NCBI GenBank assembly: GCA_036365515.1 | Contig: CM070873.1 | Location: forward strand, 67,081,529-67,145,528 | From: Torymus aiolomorphi | Taxonomy: Eukaryota > Arthropoda > Insecta > Hymenoptera > Torymidae | Reading direction: 5' to 3' | DNA: 64,000 nucleotides | Shown here: in pieces, positions 25,020 to 36,327 of the stretch | Layout: every line of letters starts with the position of its first letter | How positions within the stretch are numbered: position 1 is the stretch's first letter | Notes under the pieces: generated by a model | Told to the model about the DNA's origin: nothing | The model's database searches: none | Seen by the model: the letters and a program-made list of their open reading frames with translations, nothing else | Position numbers and translations under genes: made by a program

Positions 25020-26358
25020 TAAATAATGTTAGCAATACCAATTGATATTTTATAAGAAATTTTTTAATAAATCTTTCTTTGTGGAGTTATGGTGTTTATT
25101 TTTTAGTCGTCAGAATAAATGAGACGTTGGGTTTCACAACCTGCCAAGTCCTAAAATGAGATTTTGAGAAAAACGCGAAAAACTGACTGTGACTGAAATT
25201 TGTAATGACTCGTAATGCACATGTAATAAGAGTTGAAAGGATCTTAACGGTATTTTTTTATTTTATAGTGAAGGCATCAAAGTATTCTTCATTCAAAAAC
25301 ATCAAGCTTTGAAAATAGACTTAACAGGGCTGATTTTTTATTTATGAAGAAAAATTAATTTATGACTTTTTCATGGGTAAAAAATTTGGTTTCTAAATGG
25401 AGACTTACTAAACAAGCAGAGGATGATATGTTGTGGTTTATGTTTATAGGATTGACTAATACTGAATTTTCCGATTCAATCAGTAGACTAAATTATCCAT
25501 CATATAAAAAAGTCTTTTCTTCGATTAGCTGTTAATGATTCAGGCAAAACAGAACGAACGTTTTAACGCTCGAAATATATTAAAGTATATGGAGATGTCA
25601 GAAGTCACTTGAGGCTTTCAAATGCTGTCGTTGCCTTTTCGGGCAACATGAAAGCACATCTGCTATCTCAATAACACCGATACCGCGAGCCATGTGCATC
25701 TCAGTACTAAAAGTGCATCGCCAGTCTGTTACTACTGTAAGATGCACTGTTCGACGTATATCCACTTAGCTCGGACGTCTCGCAAGATAGACCGAAAATA
25801 AATAAAATTCGATCTGTATTATAAATTTAAGCATGACAGTTCTGATATTGAAATTTGCTTACGTGCTGGTACGAGTTTTCAATAATTTTAATAACATTTA
25901 TTTTTCATCGTTTTTAAAAGTTGACAAATTCATGTTCTTATGGTTTTAAAATTTGTTTCTAACTGTTTTGAATGAAAATCTATTATTAGAACTATCAAGT
26001 TTTGTCAAAATAACATTCAAGTACTTTGATTATACAAAACATTTGAATTCATTTAAATATAACTTTCTTATACTAAGCTTATCATCAGCATTATATTGGT
26101 TCATTATATTACTCATTGATGCTACGAATAAATAATACATTTTTTTATATGAAAAAAAGTAATAAACAAAAATTCGAATATCAACCATTGGCCGTAAATC
26201 CAAATGAAATCATCTAATTCAAATCAAATATCAATTTTTGAGATTGAAATTAATTTTCAAAACAAAGAGAATATAAGCTCTGTTTAATCAAAATCGGCTA
26301 GAGCAATCTTAAGTTATTCTCTTCATACATACACATACGTGCGCACGGCTCACGCACG

Positions 26359-26393
<35 letters not shown>

Positions 26394-26460
26394 ACATTTT
26401 TTAAAAATATTTCGACTCTAGATGACTCAAAACATGTTTCTATAACATGTTCTCTAGAAA
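25020..26460. other. AT-rich interval with a CA microsatellite and one balanced-GC segment
   Basis: No gene was seen. The 25585-25800 segment has moderate GC without CpG-island or arm structure and contains the small hairpin TTGCC-TTTTC-GGGCAA near 25630. A CA repeat of about 15 units lies at 26362-26391. Confidence 0.45.
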
Positions 26461-27030
26461 AACTTTTTCTTCACCGCCACAAAGCTCCCACTATAAGGAA
26501 GCAAAAAAACAATTAAACAACATTCAGCACTACCCAAAAAGAACAAACTACCACGATCATGACCCCACTTCTCATCCTCAAAACCATTAGCCGACACACC
26601 ACCTCTCAGCGCAAAAAAAAGCAGCCACCTCACTTCATAAATATCCCACCTTAATCCAGGCTAAATCTCCACGTTTTTCACGCCGCGGCGCGAGAAAGCC
26701 GTTAAAGCGCGAACGTCGCGCAGCAGCAGCTGCACACGTGCTTCGCATAATACAAGCCGCCGCGCGCGGCTACTGCACCACCGACCGGTAAACATGCCGT
26801 TGAGCACGCGCACACGCGCGGACAGCTTGCCGCGCGCGAGATAAGCGCGAGCTTTGCCGCGATGTTGTACTTGGCGGCCAGAGCGAAAGCGCGAGGAATT
26901 TGCCGCGGCAGTTACGCAATCGTCTGTTTTGTTTTGGGAGGGAAATTTTCGTCGTGGGCTTTCGCGTTGTATATATAGGTGTAGGCTTATTGAGCTTTTG
27001 GGGTATTTTGTTTTCGTGGTTGGAGTTGAT
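26460..27030. other. CpG island 19 with strand-composition switch
   Basis: C/A-rich 26465-26660, core 26680-26910 with many GCGCGC, then strongly T/G-rich 26910-27050. Confidence 0.55.
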
Positions 27031-27289
27031 ATTTTGCTTTATTGTAGTTCTAGTAATGAAGAATTCGAAACATACCTTATTTTATGTTTTAAGAAAATTA
27101 TCTCACGTACAGTACGATTAAATTAAGAAATTTTTTTTTTAAATAAAATATTTTTCATCTCATTTTATATTTCATTCCCATTCCTCTCATTCACGCGCAT
27201 TTTTCTTGAAATTACTTAATACAGAAATATTTCATATTTCATCTCGACTTATGAAATTCTTCATATATAAGTACATGAAAATATAAAAC

Positions 27290-27840
27290 AAATTCATAAA
27301 TAATTATCCCATCCAACATACTATAAGTTCCTCCAAATACACCAATGTATCTCGATACATGTAACCGCAAACATTAAGCAATGTTTCTTCATAACCCGCG
27401 AGCGATCCACATATAGGCGCACGTCGGTTTTCCCAGAACGTTTGCGTTCACACAATGCAAACGGTAGGTACCCCTCCTCGTGTCGTCGACGGGGCCGAAC
27501 CTCCACGTGTCACGGGCGCGTTCTCTCAGCTCACTTTCATTGTCAACAATTCCGCCCTCCGGCCCGTTTTCCCCTTATCGCGCGCGCGTGTGCTGTCTCT
27601 GCCCTGCATTTTGCGCGCTCTCTCTCCCTCGACCGCGTTATTCTTGTTCCTCTTCGTTGTATTGCGACTTCATATCCAGAGAGTGCAATTAGCCTTATGA
27701 GAGACAAGGTGCACCTATCGATCCTGGAAATTAATTGGGGTAGCGGCTCGGTTGTTTTGTTTGCGTCCGCGTGCATCAGAATCAGCTGATAATTTTATTA
27801 ATGACGATACGGTCTTTGGGGGATTAGAGTGGGTAGTCGA
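27290..27840. other. CpG island 20 with strand-composition switch
   Basis: A/C-rich 27300-27400, core 27420-27640, G/T-rich 27735-27850. An AT-rich stretch to 28200 follows, with one ACCACCGATT copy near 27968. Confidence 0.5.
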
Positions 27841-28219
27841 TATTGGTTAATTATTCTTGGTAATATTATTGGAGGAAAAATGAGAAAATAAACTAAAACA
27901 AATAAAAGTTTAGAATAACAATAATATTCTTATTAAAATGTTTTTTATGGGGAAAAAAATTGTTGGTACCACCGATTCTTTTTAATAAAAAACTTTATTT
28001 AAAAGTAAAATCATTTCGTATATGTGTAAAATAAATAATGCTTCGAAACATTTAAAAAAATCACGTTACAATTAAAAAAACTACGCGATCGTTTAAAGAC
28101 ATGGACGATTTAGAATACAAAAACTTTCAATTGTTAAAGACCCCCATTAAACTCAAAAATACCGATGATGTAACCTAATAGAACTTAATTCGAAAATACG
28201 GTAGCCTATAAATCTACTA

Positions 28220-29050
28220 AATTACCAAATTGGTAGTGGACGATAGGGATCTCCTTCTTTTCACTCAACTACAATTCTGTGTACGAAACAGCCAACCGTC
28301 ACCTAAATATCCACAAACCTCAACTCTTCACATCCAACCATACCACCTTAAACAGATACCAAGCATCCAAACCCGCACTCGGCGAATTTCCATGTCAACG
28401 CAAATTCCCCTCTCTCTCACCTTCTCATTCCACTCTGCACGACGCAACAACTCGCGCGTCTCTCTCTCTCCTATTGCACTCTCCGCGCTCTCTATACCTA
28501 ACTAAGGCGAACGTCGCCGCCGTTGCGGAAAAAATCGGCGCGCGCGCGCGGGTCCCCCGCTAAACGCGACGCGCTCTCGTCGCACACGTGAGTCACTCTT
28601 TCGCTAGTAGCACTGTGCTCACGTATATACTTACTTACAGTAGAGCTGCTCGCGCTGCTGCATCTCGTCGTCGTGCCCGAGCGGAGAGAGAAAAGAGAGC
28701 ACACACACGGCGCGCGCGCACGGACGTAAGTACGTGCACGTGCGCGCGCTATACGCTAGCTTCAGTATTGGCAGCGTCGTCGCGGCGTGACTTCCTCAAA
28801 CGAGCCCCGTGAACCCGAGCGACCGGACGCGCGCGCGCGCCTCGAGTGTGCAGCGCGCGCCCCCGCCGTTCGTTGACAAGTGCGTTTTTTTTTCTTCTTC
28901 TTTCGTGAAAAGTATATGCGCGCCAATTTCACGTGTGCCTGATGTAAGAGTGAGCGCGGTATAGGATGTAGAAAAGTGCGCGGAGAAAAGTTTCTTGAAG
29001 TTACAATGTGATAAAGCGCGGCGCGCAAGCGGAAAAGTAGTGATATCTGT
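28220..29050. promoter_or_regulatory. CpG island 21, candidate promoter
   Basis: C/A-rich 28265-28480, a very CpG-dense core 28500-28870, and G/T-rich 28900-29050. A consensus-like donor GGAC|GTAAGTACG sits near 28724 on the plus strand. A good acceptor at 29132 follows. The island may therefore be a non-coding first exon of the same transcription unit. Confidence 0.4.
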
Positions 29051-29132
29051 GCGAGTAATAATTGAATTGGCGGTCGCTTGGTTATTAGTTGTTTGTTCTT
29101 TTTCTTTCTCCTAACGAATTTTTCGTCCTACA

Positions 29133-29262
29133 GATTACGCTGTTCTGGAGTGCAAGCAGTGGTGAATTGGAGTTATAATTGTGCATTAAATTACAGTGAC
29201 AAGTGAATCAACAGTGCACTCGAGGATTCGCTAAAATATTTGATTTTACAAGTCTTCTTGAT
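29133..29262 (+). other. Candidate untranslated leader exon
   Basis: A pyrimidine-rich tract and TCGTCCTACAG acceptor end at 29132. GATGC|GTGAGT at 29262-29263 is a good donor. The sequence between has no long frame. An alternative end near 29380 (ACG|GTAATC) would include an ATG at 29318 followed by 21 codons ending in phase 0. That does not match the phase-2 exons elsewhere. Evidence is splice-signal shape only. Confidence 0.3.
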
Positions 29263-29399
29263 GCGTGAGTTTACGGCGGGGCAGTAAAAGCTTCGGCCTC
29301 GAGAGATACGAGTGATAATGCACGCAAGATTCGCGAAGATCGTAATTGGCGATGTTTTATCCCTGGCTCAACGAAACACGGTAATCAACAACTGTTTCT

Positions 29400-30145
29400 C
29401 TGTTTACTGATGTATTGTTTGCGAAGTATGCTTCAATTATTATTCTTAGCGCATCGCAATCATGTTGACAGTTTGGTAATGTGCTCTAAATATCATGGCT
29501 TTCTTATCGATATTAACTTCTCGTAAAATATGTAGAAGCTTGTTTAGTAGAACGGTATTGATAGTGCAGAAGCGTCAAGAATTATTATGAAAACCAGCAC
29601 GTTCAAATATGCGTAATATTATTAGTTATACTGCAATGTTTTGGTTGAAATTCTAAACTCTCTTTTCAATAAATGAAACAGAAAAGGATACACGTAACTT
29701 TTTAACGAAAGATTGTACTGAGGAAGAAAACATTGGAATGAGTCAAAACAAGAATTAATGTTGTATTAAACGTGCGCAAAGTTCTCAAATCGTACACGAG
29801 ATCAACTCAGAGTGATTCATCATTGCGTGAAACTGTCGTCGGATTCCGTGACACGCTCGCGCACTTGTTCCAACAAGCCTATGGCAAATTGCAGGAAAAT
29901 TAACCTCCTTTCTGGGCACGTATGTGCATTTGTCAGATGTGCTCTCCACGAGCAGTAGCCATTTCTCAGGTACATCGAGCAGATAAAACGCATTAGCACT
30001 AAAGCCACTGTTATTTACAAAAAAGTTAATAGAAAAGAAATAAAAGTATGAATGCTCGTATGGTTAACTACAAAATTAAAGGTTACTGTTATTATAACTT
30101 ATATTTTTAAATATTTAACTTTGCGGAATAAAATTTGGAGCAATA
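29400..30145. other. Non-coding interval, one ambiguous segment
   Basis: AT-rich. Only the 29815-30000 segment has balanced composition and open minus-strand frames. I recognise no domain or splice pair there. Confidence 0.35.
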
Positions 30146-30655
30146 TAAGTAATCTGTATAGTGTGAGAATTCTTTTTCACAAATATTTTACGAGCGTTAT
30201 AAAATAACGTTTTTTTTTATTTTTACTATTTGTGTAATAATATGAGCGGATGATCATAGTCAGCTAGTCATATGAAGTCTTAATAATAAGATAGGTACTT
30301 TATACTACGTCGCCTAAAATCTTTATACAAAATATTAAGGATTATTATAAAGCGTTTTGTAGAAATATAGTTATAAGAACTAATGATATACGTCCGATCG
30401 AGTATTCAGTCAGTTTATTTCATATTAAATACCTTGACTTTACTTCAGTGAATTATATTTTTTAAAGAACTGGCCAGATTTGCGGGCACTTCGCGCACTT
30501 TACTTCTTCTTGCCTAAGGTTTTAAATTAAAATTTAAAATTATGTACAACCATTTGTCTACCTATTGAGAAGCATCATCTTCGTATATTTTGATTTGCAT
30601 TATATTACTTTTGGCAATAATATTTAAGGATATTAAATTTTGACGTGAGAAATAG
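30146..30655. repeat. Dispersed repeat, copy 1
   Basis: About 510 bp that reappears at 36328-36905 in the same orientation with a few percent differences and one insertion. Shared blocks include CATATGAAGTCTTAATAATA, GATATACGTCCGATCGAGTA and GGGCACTTCGCGCA. Both copies run directly into the same palindrome end (TAGTCCGGGCGCC). It is a non-coding transposon of unknown class. Confidence 0.75.
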
Positions 30656-31213
30656 TCCGGGCGCCGGGGGGGGGGGTCCCGTGTACTTTTTTAGGTCCCT
30701 CGGTAACTTTATGTTTTTTGGTATGCTGAATACATTTTTCAAGGTTACCAGGCTGAGAAGTGGTCAGGTTAATTATTAATTAACATTTTGTTATAAACAA
30801 TATAAAAAATTGTTATATTTTCGATTTAAAACAATTCCAAGCTATTCTCTGTCATTTTCTGAACAAAAATGGTCCTTATAAACTTTTCCCTCCGACTCAT
30901 AGTTTTCGAGAAAAAAATTCCCAAAGTTTCAGAAAATCACATTTTTTAATCACATTTTTTGAAACTTTGGGAATTTTTTAAGGACCATTTTTGTTCAGAA
31001 GATGACAGAGAATAGATTGGAATTGTTTTAAATCGAAAATATAACAATTTTTATATTGTTTATAACAAAATATTAATTAACATTTAACCTGACTACTTCT
31101 TGGCCTGGTAACCTTGAAAAATGGATTCAGCATACGAAAAAATATAAAGTAACATTAAGTTATCGAGGGGACCTAAAAAGTACACGGGACCCATCCCTGG
31201 CGCCTGGACTAAA
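30654..31213. mobile_element. 560-bp palindrome (foldback MITE), TAGTCC ends
   Basis: Terminal inverted repeats are TAGTCCGGGCGCC on the left and GGCGCCTGGACTA on the right. The arms pair through GGTCCC, GTTACCAGGC, TTAATTAACATTT, TATAACAA, AAAATGGTCCT and CCCAAAGTTTC, with the turn near 30950. The left arm has an 11-G run at about 30666-30676. There is no coding frame. TA at the borders could be a mariner-type target or part of the repeat. Confidence 0.75.
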
Positions 31214-31760
31214 ACTGGAAATGTGAACAATTGAAATATTTTCAGCTAAAAATGTCTAAATGTGTTCATAATACTTTCTTATTTTCTAGATTTGAAGTTT
31301 AAACATTTAAAAATCCGACAGACTTTTAATCAATCACGCATCTTCTTAAGTTATGGAACGTTATCCAAACATATCTTACAGATTATACGAATCAGTTAAT
31401 CACAATCGTTTTATTTTGGCTCCACTTTCTAGTAATCACTTTTTTAATAGAGCGCCGTTATGGCTATATGTATCACGCGATAAGTACATTATTGATTTCC
31501 TTAGCAAGGTAATGACTTGTTCTTTTTTGCATTTATAAAAATCTTACCCAGTGCTTATAGGCTCTGTAGAAAGAACCTCAATAAAAACTGATGAAAAGTT
31601 ATTCGTATACTAGATGAAGAAAATCGATAATTGAACAACAAGAAATTTCGAATCCGTGAAAATTACAAATCGATAATAAAACCAAAAGTATACATAACAA
31701 TATCAAAGTGAGTTTAGGTTAAAGTACAGAGGTAGCTAGTGATAAAAGTTAAGGCGAAAA
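31214..31760. other. AT-rich interval upstream of a gag-like relic
   Basis: No gene. The 61-codon frame at 31353-31538 shows no family features. The last 120 bases may be leader of the retroelement relic, but no long terminal repeat was found. Confidence 0.3.
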
Positions 31761-31984
31761 TGAGCGGTAACCTGATAGCAAATGAGAATTCAATTCCAGC
31801 ACCAAAGTAGGGAGATTATTTAAACCAATTCGAGTTCTACCTTGAAACCAACGATATCGAACCTCTTGAGTGATAGGAAGTTTTAGCTATCGAAAAGTTC
31901 AATAGGCACTTCATCGAGAATAATAATGTGAGGAAACTTACAAAAGCTCTCAAAAAGAGAACGAAATGTATGACGACTGCGTAA
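31760..31984 (+). pseudogene. Decayed retrotransposon gag-like fragment
   Basis: A 74-codon reading starting at ATG 31760 contains a GDYLNQFEFYLETNDIEP segment that resembles the N-terminal part of insect Ty3/gypsy Gag proteins (a Tyr/Leu-Phe-x-Tyr-Leu-Glu helix). It is broken by stops at codons 17, 38 and 39 and ends at codon 75. No Cys-His knuckle, protease or reverse transcriptase follows in the next kilobase. It is an inactive remnant. The assignment is by resemblance only. Confidence 0.4.
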
Positions 31985-32480
31985 CAAAATTAAGAATGGT
32001 CAGTCAACGACTGTAAATTCAAAAATGTCAACAGGAATTTCGGTAGCTTGGCATTGTGAAATAAAATATTGACAGATTGAACTAAAACACTTACTTTTAC
32101 AATTATTCCAATGTACTGATACTAATATGCAAAAACATTGCCAGAACTTTGGTTTCTGGTCTGTCTCAATACCACTTTGACTTGATCACTCTGCAAAACG
32201 TATTTATTCGCCAGTCCATTAGTTCTGTTCCGAAACGTTCCTTGGAGCCCGTACCGTATGCACGCGGGTGTGCTCGATTTATGATTTTCATCGATGATGA
32301 TCTTGCGAAAGCCGCACGCGCAAATCGGAAGGAGAATAGTATGTACGTGTATGCTTTATGGGTGTGGGTCATGAGTGTCATGGTATGTCTCCCTTCTCCT
32401 GCCTTTTGTTTCCTGAAAGAGGGAGTTTTGTCATGGTAAGAAAGATTTTCGTGAAAGAAATAAAAAAATATAGTTTGAAC

Positions 32481-33210
32481 AATATACAATATACATACTA
32501 TAAATATACACTATTTCTGATAAAATGGTCCAAGACTTAATCTGTAGACCAATTTTACTCAGAGATATAGTGTTTTCAATATTTTGCCAGTAGCGTTTTT
32601 TGAGGAAACCATGGATTTTCATGGGACGGGGCCTAACTTACTTAAAATTCATGCAGTTATGGCAGGAAGAGTGGAAAATATCAGATTTTCTGAAGCAATT
32701 ATTTTTAAAATGCTAAAATCCACAAAAAAAAACATAAAAATTCATAAAATTCATGAATTAAAAGTAGTTTTCGATATTCGTGCGCAAAGCTCGATTTTGC
32801 ACATGCGTGGCAAAAAACGTGTACTCAAAATCTAGCTTTCCACACGTCGTATCAAAAAATACTGTACGCTACATGTTCGGGAATGAGATTCTCGTCTCGT
32901 GTGCCTTTCCACGCTCGCTTCGCTCGGGTGTAAACGTCACACGAGACGAAAATCTGCTTTCCCGCACTGGTAGCGTAATGTACTATTTTTCCATAAAAAA
33001 AATATTTGCTTGAGGAAATCTTATATTTCCAATTCTTCCTGCCATAATTTAGGCCCCGTTCCATGAAAATCCATGGAATGGTTTTCTAAAAAAACTACGC
33101 CACTCGCAAAATATTGAAAATGCTATATCTCTGAGTAAAATTGGTCTACAGATTAAGTCTTGGGCCATTTTATCAGAAATAGTGTATATTTATAGTATGT
33201 ATATTGTATA
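32481..33210. mobile_element. 730-bp palindrome (foldback element) with a nested hairpin
   Basis: The outer arms pair from AATATACAATATACATACTA (32481) with its complement ending near 33210. They continue through TTTCTGATAAAATGG, AGACTTAATCTGTAGACCAA, ACTCAGAGATATAG and the ATGGATTTTCATGG block. Near the turn, GTCTCGTGTG (about 32896) and CACACGAGAC (about 32938) form a nested hairpin around a GCTCGCTTCGCTCGGG segment. There is no coding frame. It is a non-autonomous element, one arm slightly longer than the other. Confidence 0.75.
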
Positions 33211-34002
33211 TGGCCTAAACACCATTTTTTTTTATTTTTCTCAACTAATTTTGGCCGCAAAAGCCACTATGTGTAAGACCCCCTTAAGACATTTGGCATG
33301 TAAATCCCCCATTTTTAAAAACCTTTTCCGCATTTCACAATTATCTATCACTCCGTAAAAGTTTTAGGTTAAAATTTGAGTTTATTTTTGTGTAAGTTTT
33401 TTCTTTTTGGCATTAACAATTAATTTAATAGAATAATCAATTAATAAGTTTGACGAAGCTTAGTATCTATAAATTAGCAGCGGGTTTTTTTGGTTTCGTT
33501 TCGCGTGTGCGAGCTTCGAGTAACTGGGATTAATCGCGGTGGCTCACGCAAAAGTTGGCGGGTAATGACGCGATTGTGACGAAAAGTTAGTTGAAAACGT
33601 TGGTTCTGGGGGGGGGGGGGGAGTTTGATTGGAAGAGAGTTGACTTTCACATTTTTGTTTCAAAGAGAATGAACATTTTGTGCTTGTTTGGGTGGAAGAT
33701 AATACTGAATTTTTTATTTCGAAGTTTGAATGGCATTCCAGATTCCTAGAGATAAAAGCATCTTATTTAAAAATTTGTACCATGGATATTAGAAAAATTA
33801 TGGATAAATTTTTTTTTTTTTTTAAATGAAAAAAGACATTCTAACACTGTTAATTCCGTGAAATACTTAAATTTAACAGAGGTGGTAAAATTATAAATAG
33901 CTTAATTGCCTCACAATTGCGAAGACATGTTGTACAACTAACAACGTTTGATGAAAATCACTATGATCGCTATCGCTACACATTTATTATTTTAGGTCAC
34001 CA
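33211..34002. other. Interval with a 14-G tract
   Basis: No gene. A GC patch at 33480-33620 ends in a run of about 14 G residues (33608-33621). A long T run lies near 33810-33823. Confidence 0.4.
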
Positions 34003-34181
34003 TACACTCAGAAAAACGATCCTCCTGTCTTAAAATAAAATTCCTCCCCAGAAAATCTTCGTGCGACAAAAAAGGATTCCTCCTGCGCGAAAAATCATCA
34101 TCTTTTGGCCCTATTTTTAGCGAAAATTCTCTTCCGACAGGCAGATTCTCGTTGATACAAGAAGATCGTTTTCTGAGTGTA
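34003..34181. mobile_element. 179-bp MITE with TACACTCAGAAAA ends
   Basis: The left end TACACTCAGAAAAACGATC pairs with the right end GATCGTTTTCTGAGTGTA, with one extra A in the left arm. The TA at each border fits a mariner-type target. The interior is C-rich on the plus strand and unlike the flanks. A minus-strand frame crosses it by chance. Confidence 0.75.
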
Positions 34182-34419
34182 GATAGCGGCGATATAACTT
34201 CATAATAGTTGGAAGTAATAATATTTTCATCTTTAAAATAATAAGTAATTCGCTTTATCATGTTAATTTATAAAAAATAACAAAGATAAAATTCAACTTA
34301 ATTATACTTTTACAAAGGAATAAATACAAAATGTTTCTAATGAAAAATGGACGATTAGTATCTCATATATAAATATCCATCTTTTAATTAACTCTTGCAA
34401 ATTTTGAAAATCTCCCTTA

Positions 34420-34920
34420 TACACTTTATCGCTTCAAGTTTATCCTGATCGCTCTCCTCTCCCTACACACACCAAAGAGAATCTCTGTTGAACCTCCGGC
34501 CGACCAACAACGACGACTGGCTCAACTCACAAAGCAGTATAGCTTATCGAAAGCGCTTTTCGTCAACCAAGCAGACACCGTTAAGTCTCCTTCACTTCCC
34601 TTTGCGTTACGTACCCCCACGCACCGCATGCACGCACCGTTCGTTTTCGCGCAATTAGTTTACACATCGAGAGTTTTGCGCGCACCGCACGAGAGTCTTG
34701 AAAATTCCCAGAGTCGCTCGAGCGAGGGTATACGTGTGGGGGGCTTTCTCTTTGCGAAGGCGGTGGATATTTTTTCGGGGCTCTGATCCTTTGTCGTGTG
34801 TCGCTGGGTACATGAGGTTGCGAACTATTGTTGCGTTTGGATAAGAGCGGTGTGTGTGTAGGGGTAGAGTTGTCTTTGAATGCAATGGCTTTGTTTTGAT
34901 GTTTACCTGGTGAAGTGAAG
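34420..34920. other. CpG island 22 with strand-composition switch
   Basis: C/A-rich 34435-34640 with CTCTCCTCTCCCTACACACACC, core 34600-34730, G/T-rich 34730-34920 with GTGTGGGGGGC and GGGGTAGAG. A clear example. Confidence 0.55.
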
Positions 34921-35159
34921 TGTGAAAAAGTAAGGCTGGTTTTTAATGATATTTTAGTTTTTATGTAATGTCTAAGTTAAACGTAAACGTTTGAACAATT
35001 GTCAGTACGAATAGAGTCATCTTTGAAATCATTTTAATTTAGATCTAATCATTCCGTAAAAAGAACAAGAGAATTTTGAGTATTAGCATTAATATTAACG
35101 TCCAGTTTATCGATTGTACAGATGTTAGTTAACATCAACATTTCATAGAAAACTGGCCA

Positions 35160-35520
35160 AAAATCCAAAACATCTACCCAACAAACACCTTCAAAGATAA
35201 ACCAATCATTGACAAACTTCTCTATTGACTCTTTCCCTCCGATAAATCAAACGCGCCCCACGAGAAAAATGAACACCGACGTCGACGGCAGATGGGGTCG
35301 AACTTCCTAAATCACAGGCGAAAAATGCTCGTCGCCCGTGTAGGCATGTTCGCGAATAATTTTAATGGTCACGTATACGCGCATGCCACGTGCCGCTCGT
35401 GCGTCACGAGTTGGCGGCCGGCCGAGAAAACGCGCGAGTCCGTTGGTTCTGAGGTATTCTCCACCTGGTGGAGGATTAAATAGATATGGAGGTATATATG
35501 GAAGTGGTAAGGTAGATGCT
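35160..35520. other. CpG island 23, compact switch
   Basis: C/A-rich 35160-35260 (CCAACAAACACC), core 35260-35430, G/T-rich 35430-35520 (GGTGGAGG, GGAAGTGG). The switch completes within about 200 bp. Confidence 0.5.
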
Positions 35521-36327
35521 GAGTTTGGATGAAATTTTATTGGTAACTCGTATCGATGAGTTATGTGATAATTTAAAAGGAATTTTTGTAATTGTAGTTT
35601 TTCTCTTGGAAGACGTTGATGTTAGTATAAAAGTAAATGATGGAAGGTACTTTTAAAGAAATTAGAATATTTTTAATTAGGTGACAGTTGAAGACCTTTA
35701 TTTAACAACAGCATTTCTAGAAGTATCCATGTACGTAACATCGTATCGTGTGTTGGTTGATAAAATACTTTTTATTGCAGCGTCAAATGATTGCTGATTG
35801 CATCGGATGAAGTAAAAAGCCAATTCATTGGCACGTAGCTTCCCCAAACTTAATTTACTGATTCCTTTAATTAATTTTTAATTCCAACATTTGAAATTTA
35901 ATACTTTCTTTTGTACGGTGAGACCATGTTAAGTTATTTGTCACTTTTGTGAAAGCTACATCTGTTCTAAATTTCAAGACGATGGGTAATCTTTAATCTT
36001 GTTATCGTCCGACAACGAAAACGCAAAGATTTTCTAAAATAATTTTTTTTCTTTTAAACAAATGAAGATAATCTCTTGCAATTTTAACCAAATATAGTCT
36101 TCAATGAGTGTAATGAGTGGTTAAAATTTTAACTCGATAAATCAAGTATTCTCTGAGTAAACGAAAATTGTTTTAAAAAATGTTTAACCTCAAATATCTT
36201 TGGTCGTGATAGATTGATCTTTTTGAGCAACGAACTCGATCTGAAGATATATAAAAGCTACATATGTGCGAAATTTCAAGACGATTGCATAATTTTTACT
36301 CTTGTTATCGTGCGACAACGAAATATG

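Noticed and set aside
19459..27977. Three copies of ACCACCGATT
   Set aside because: A 10-mer three times in AT-rich DNA is notable, but without surrounding similarity I cannot call a repeat or site.
29820..30008. Possible minus-strand exon with balanced composition
   Set aside because: Two minus frames are open, but no domain, acceptor or donor pair could be defined.
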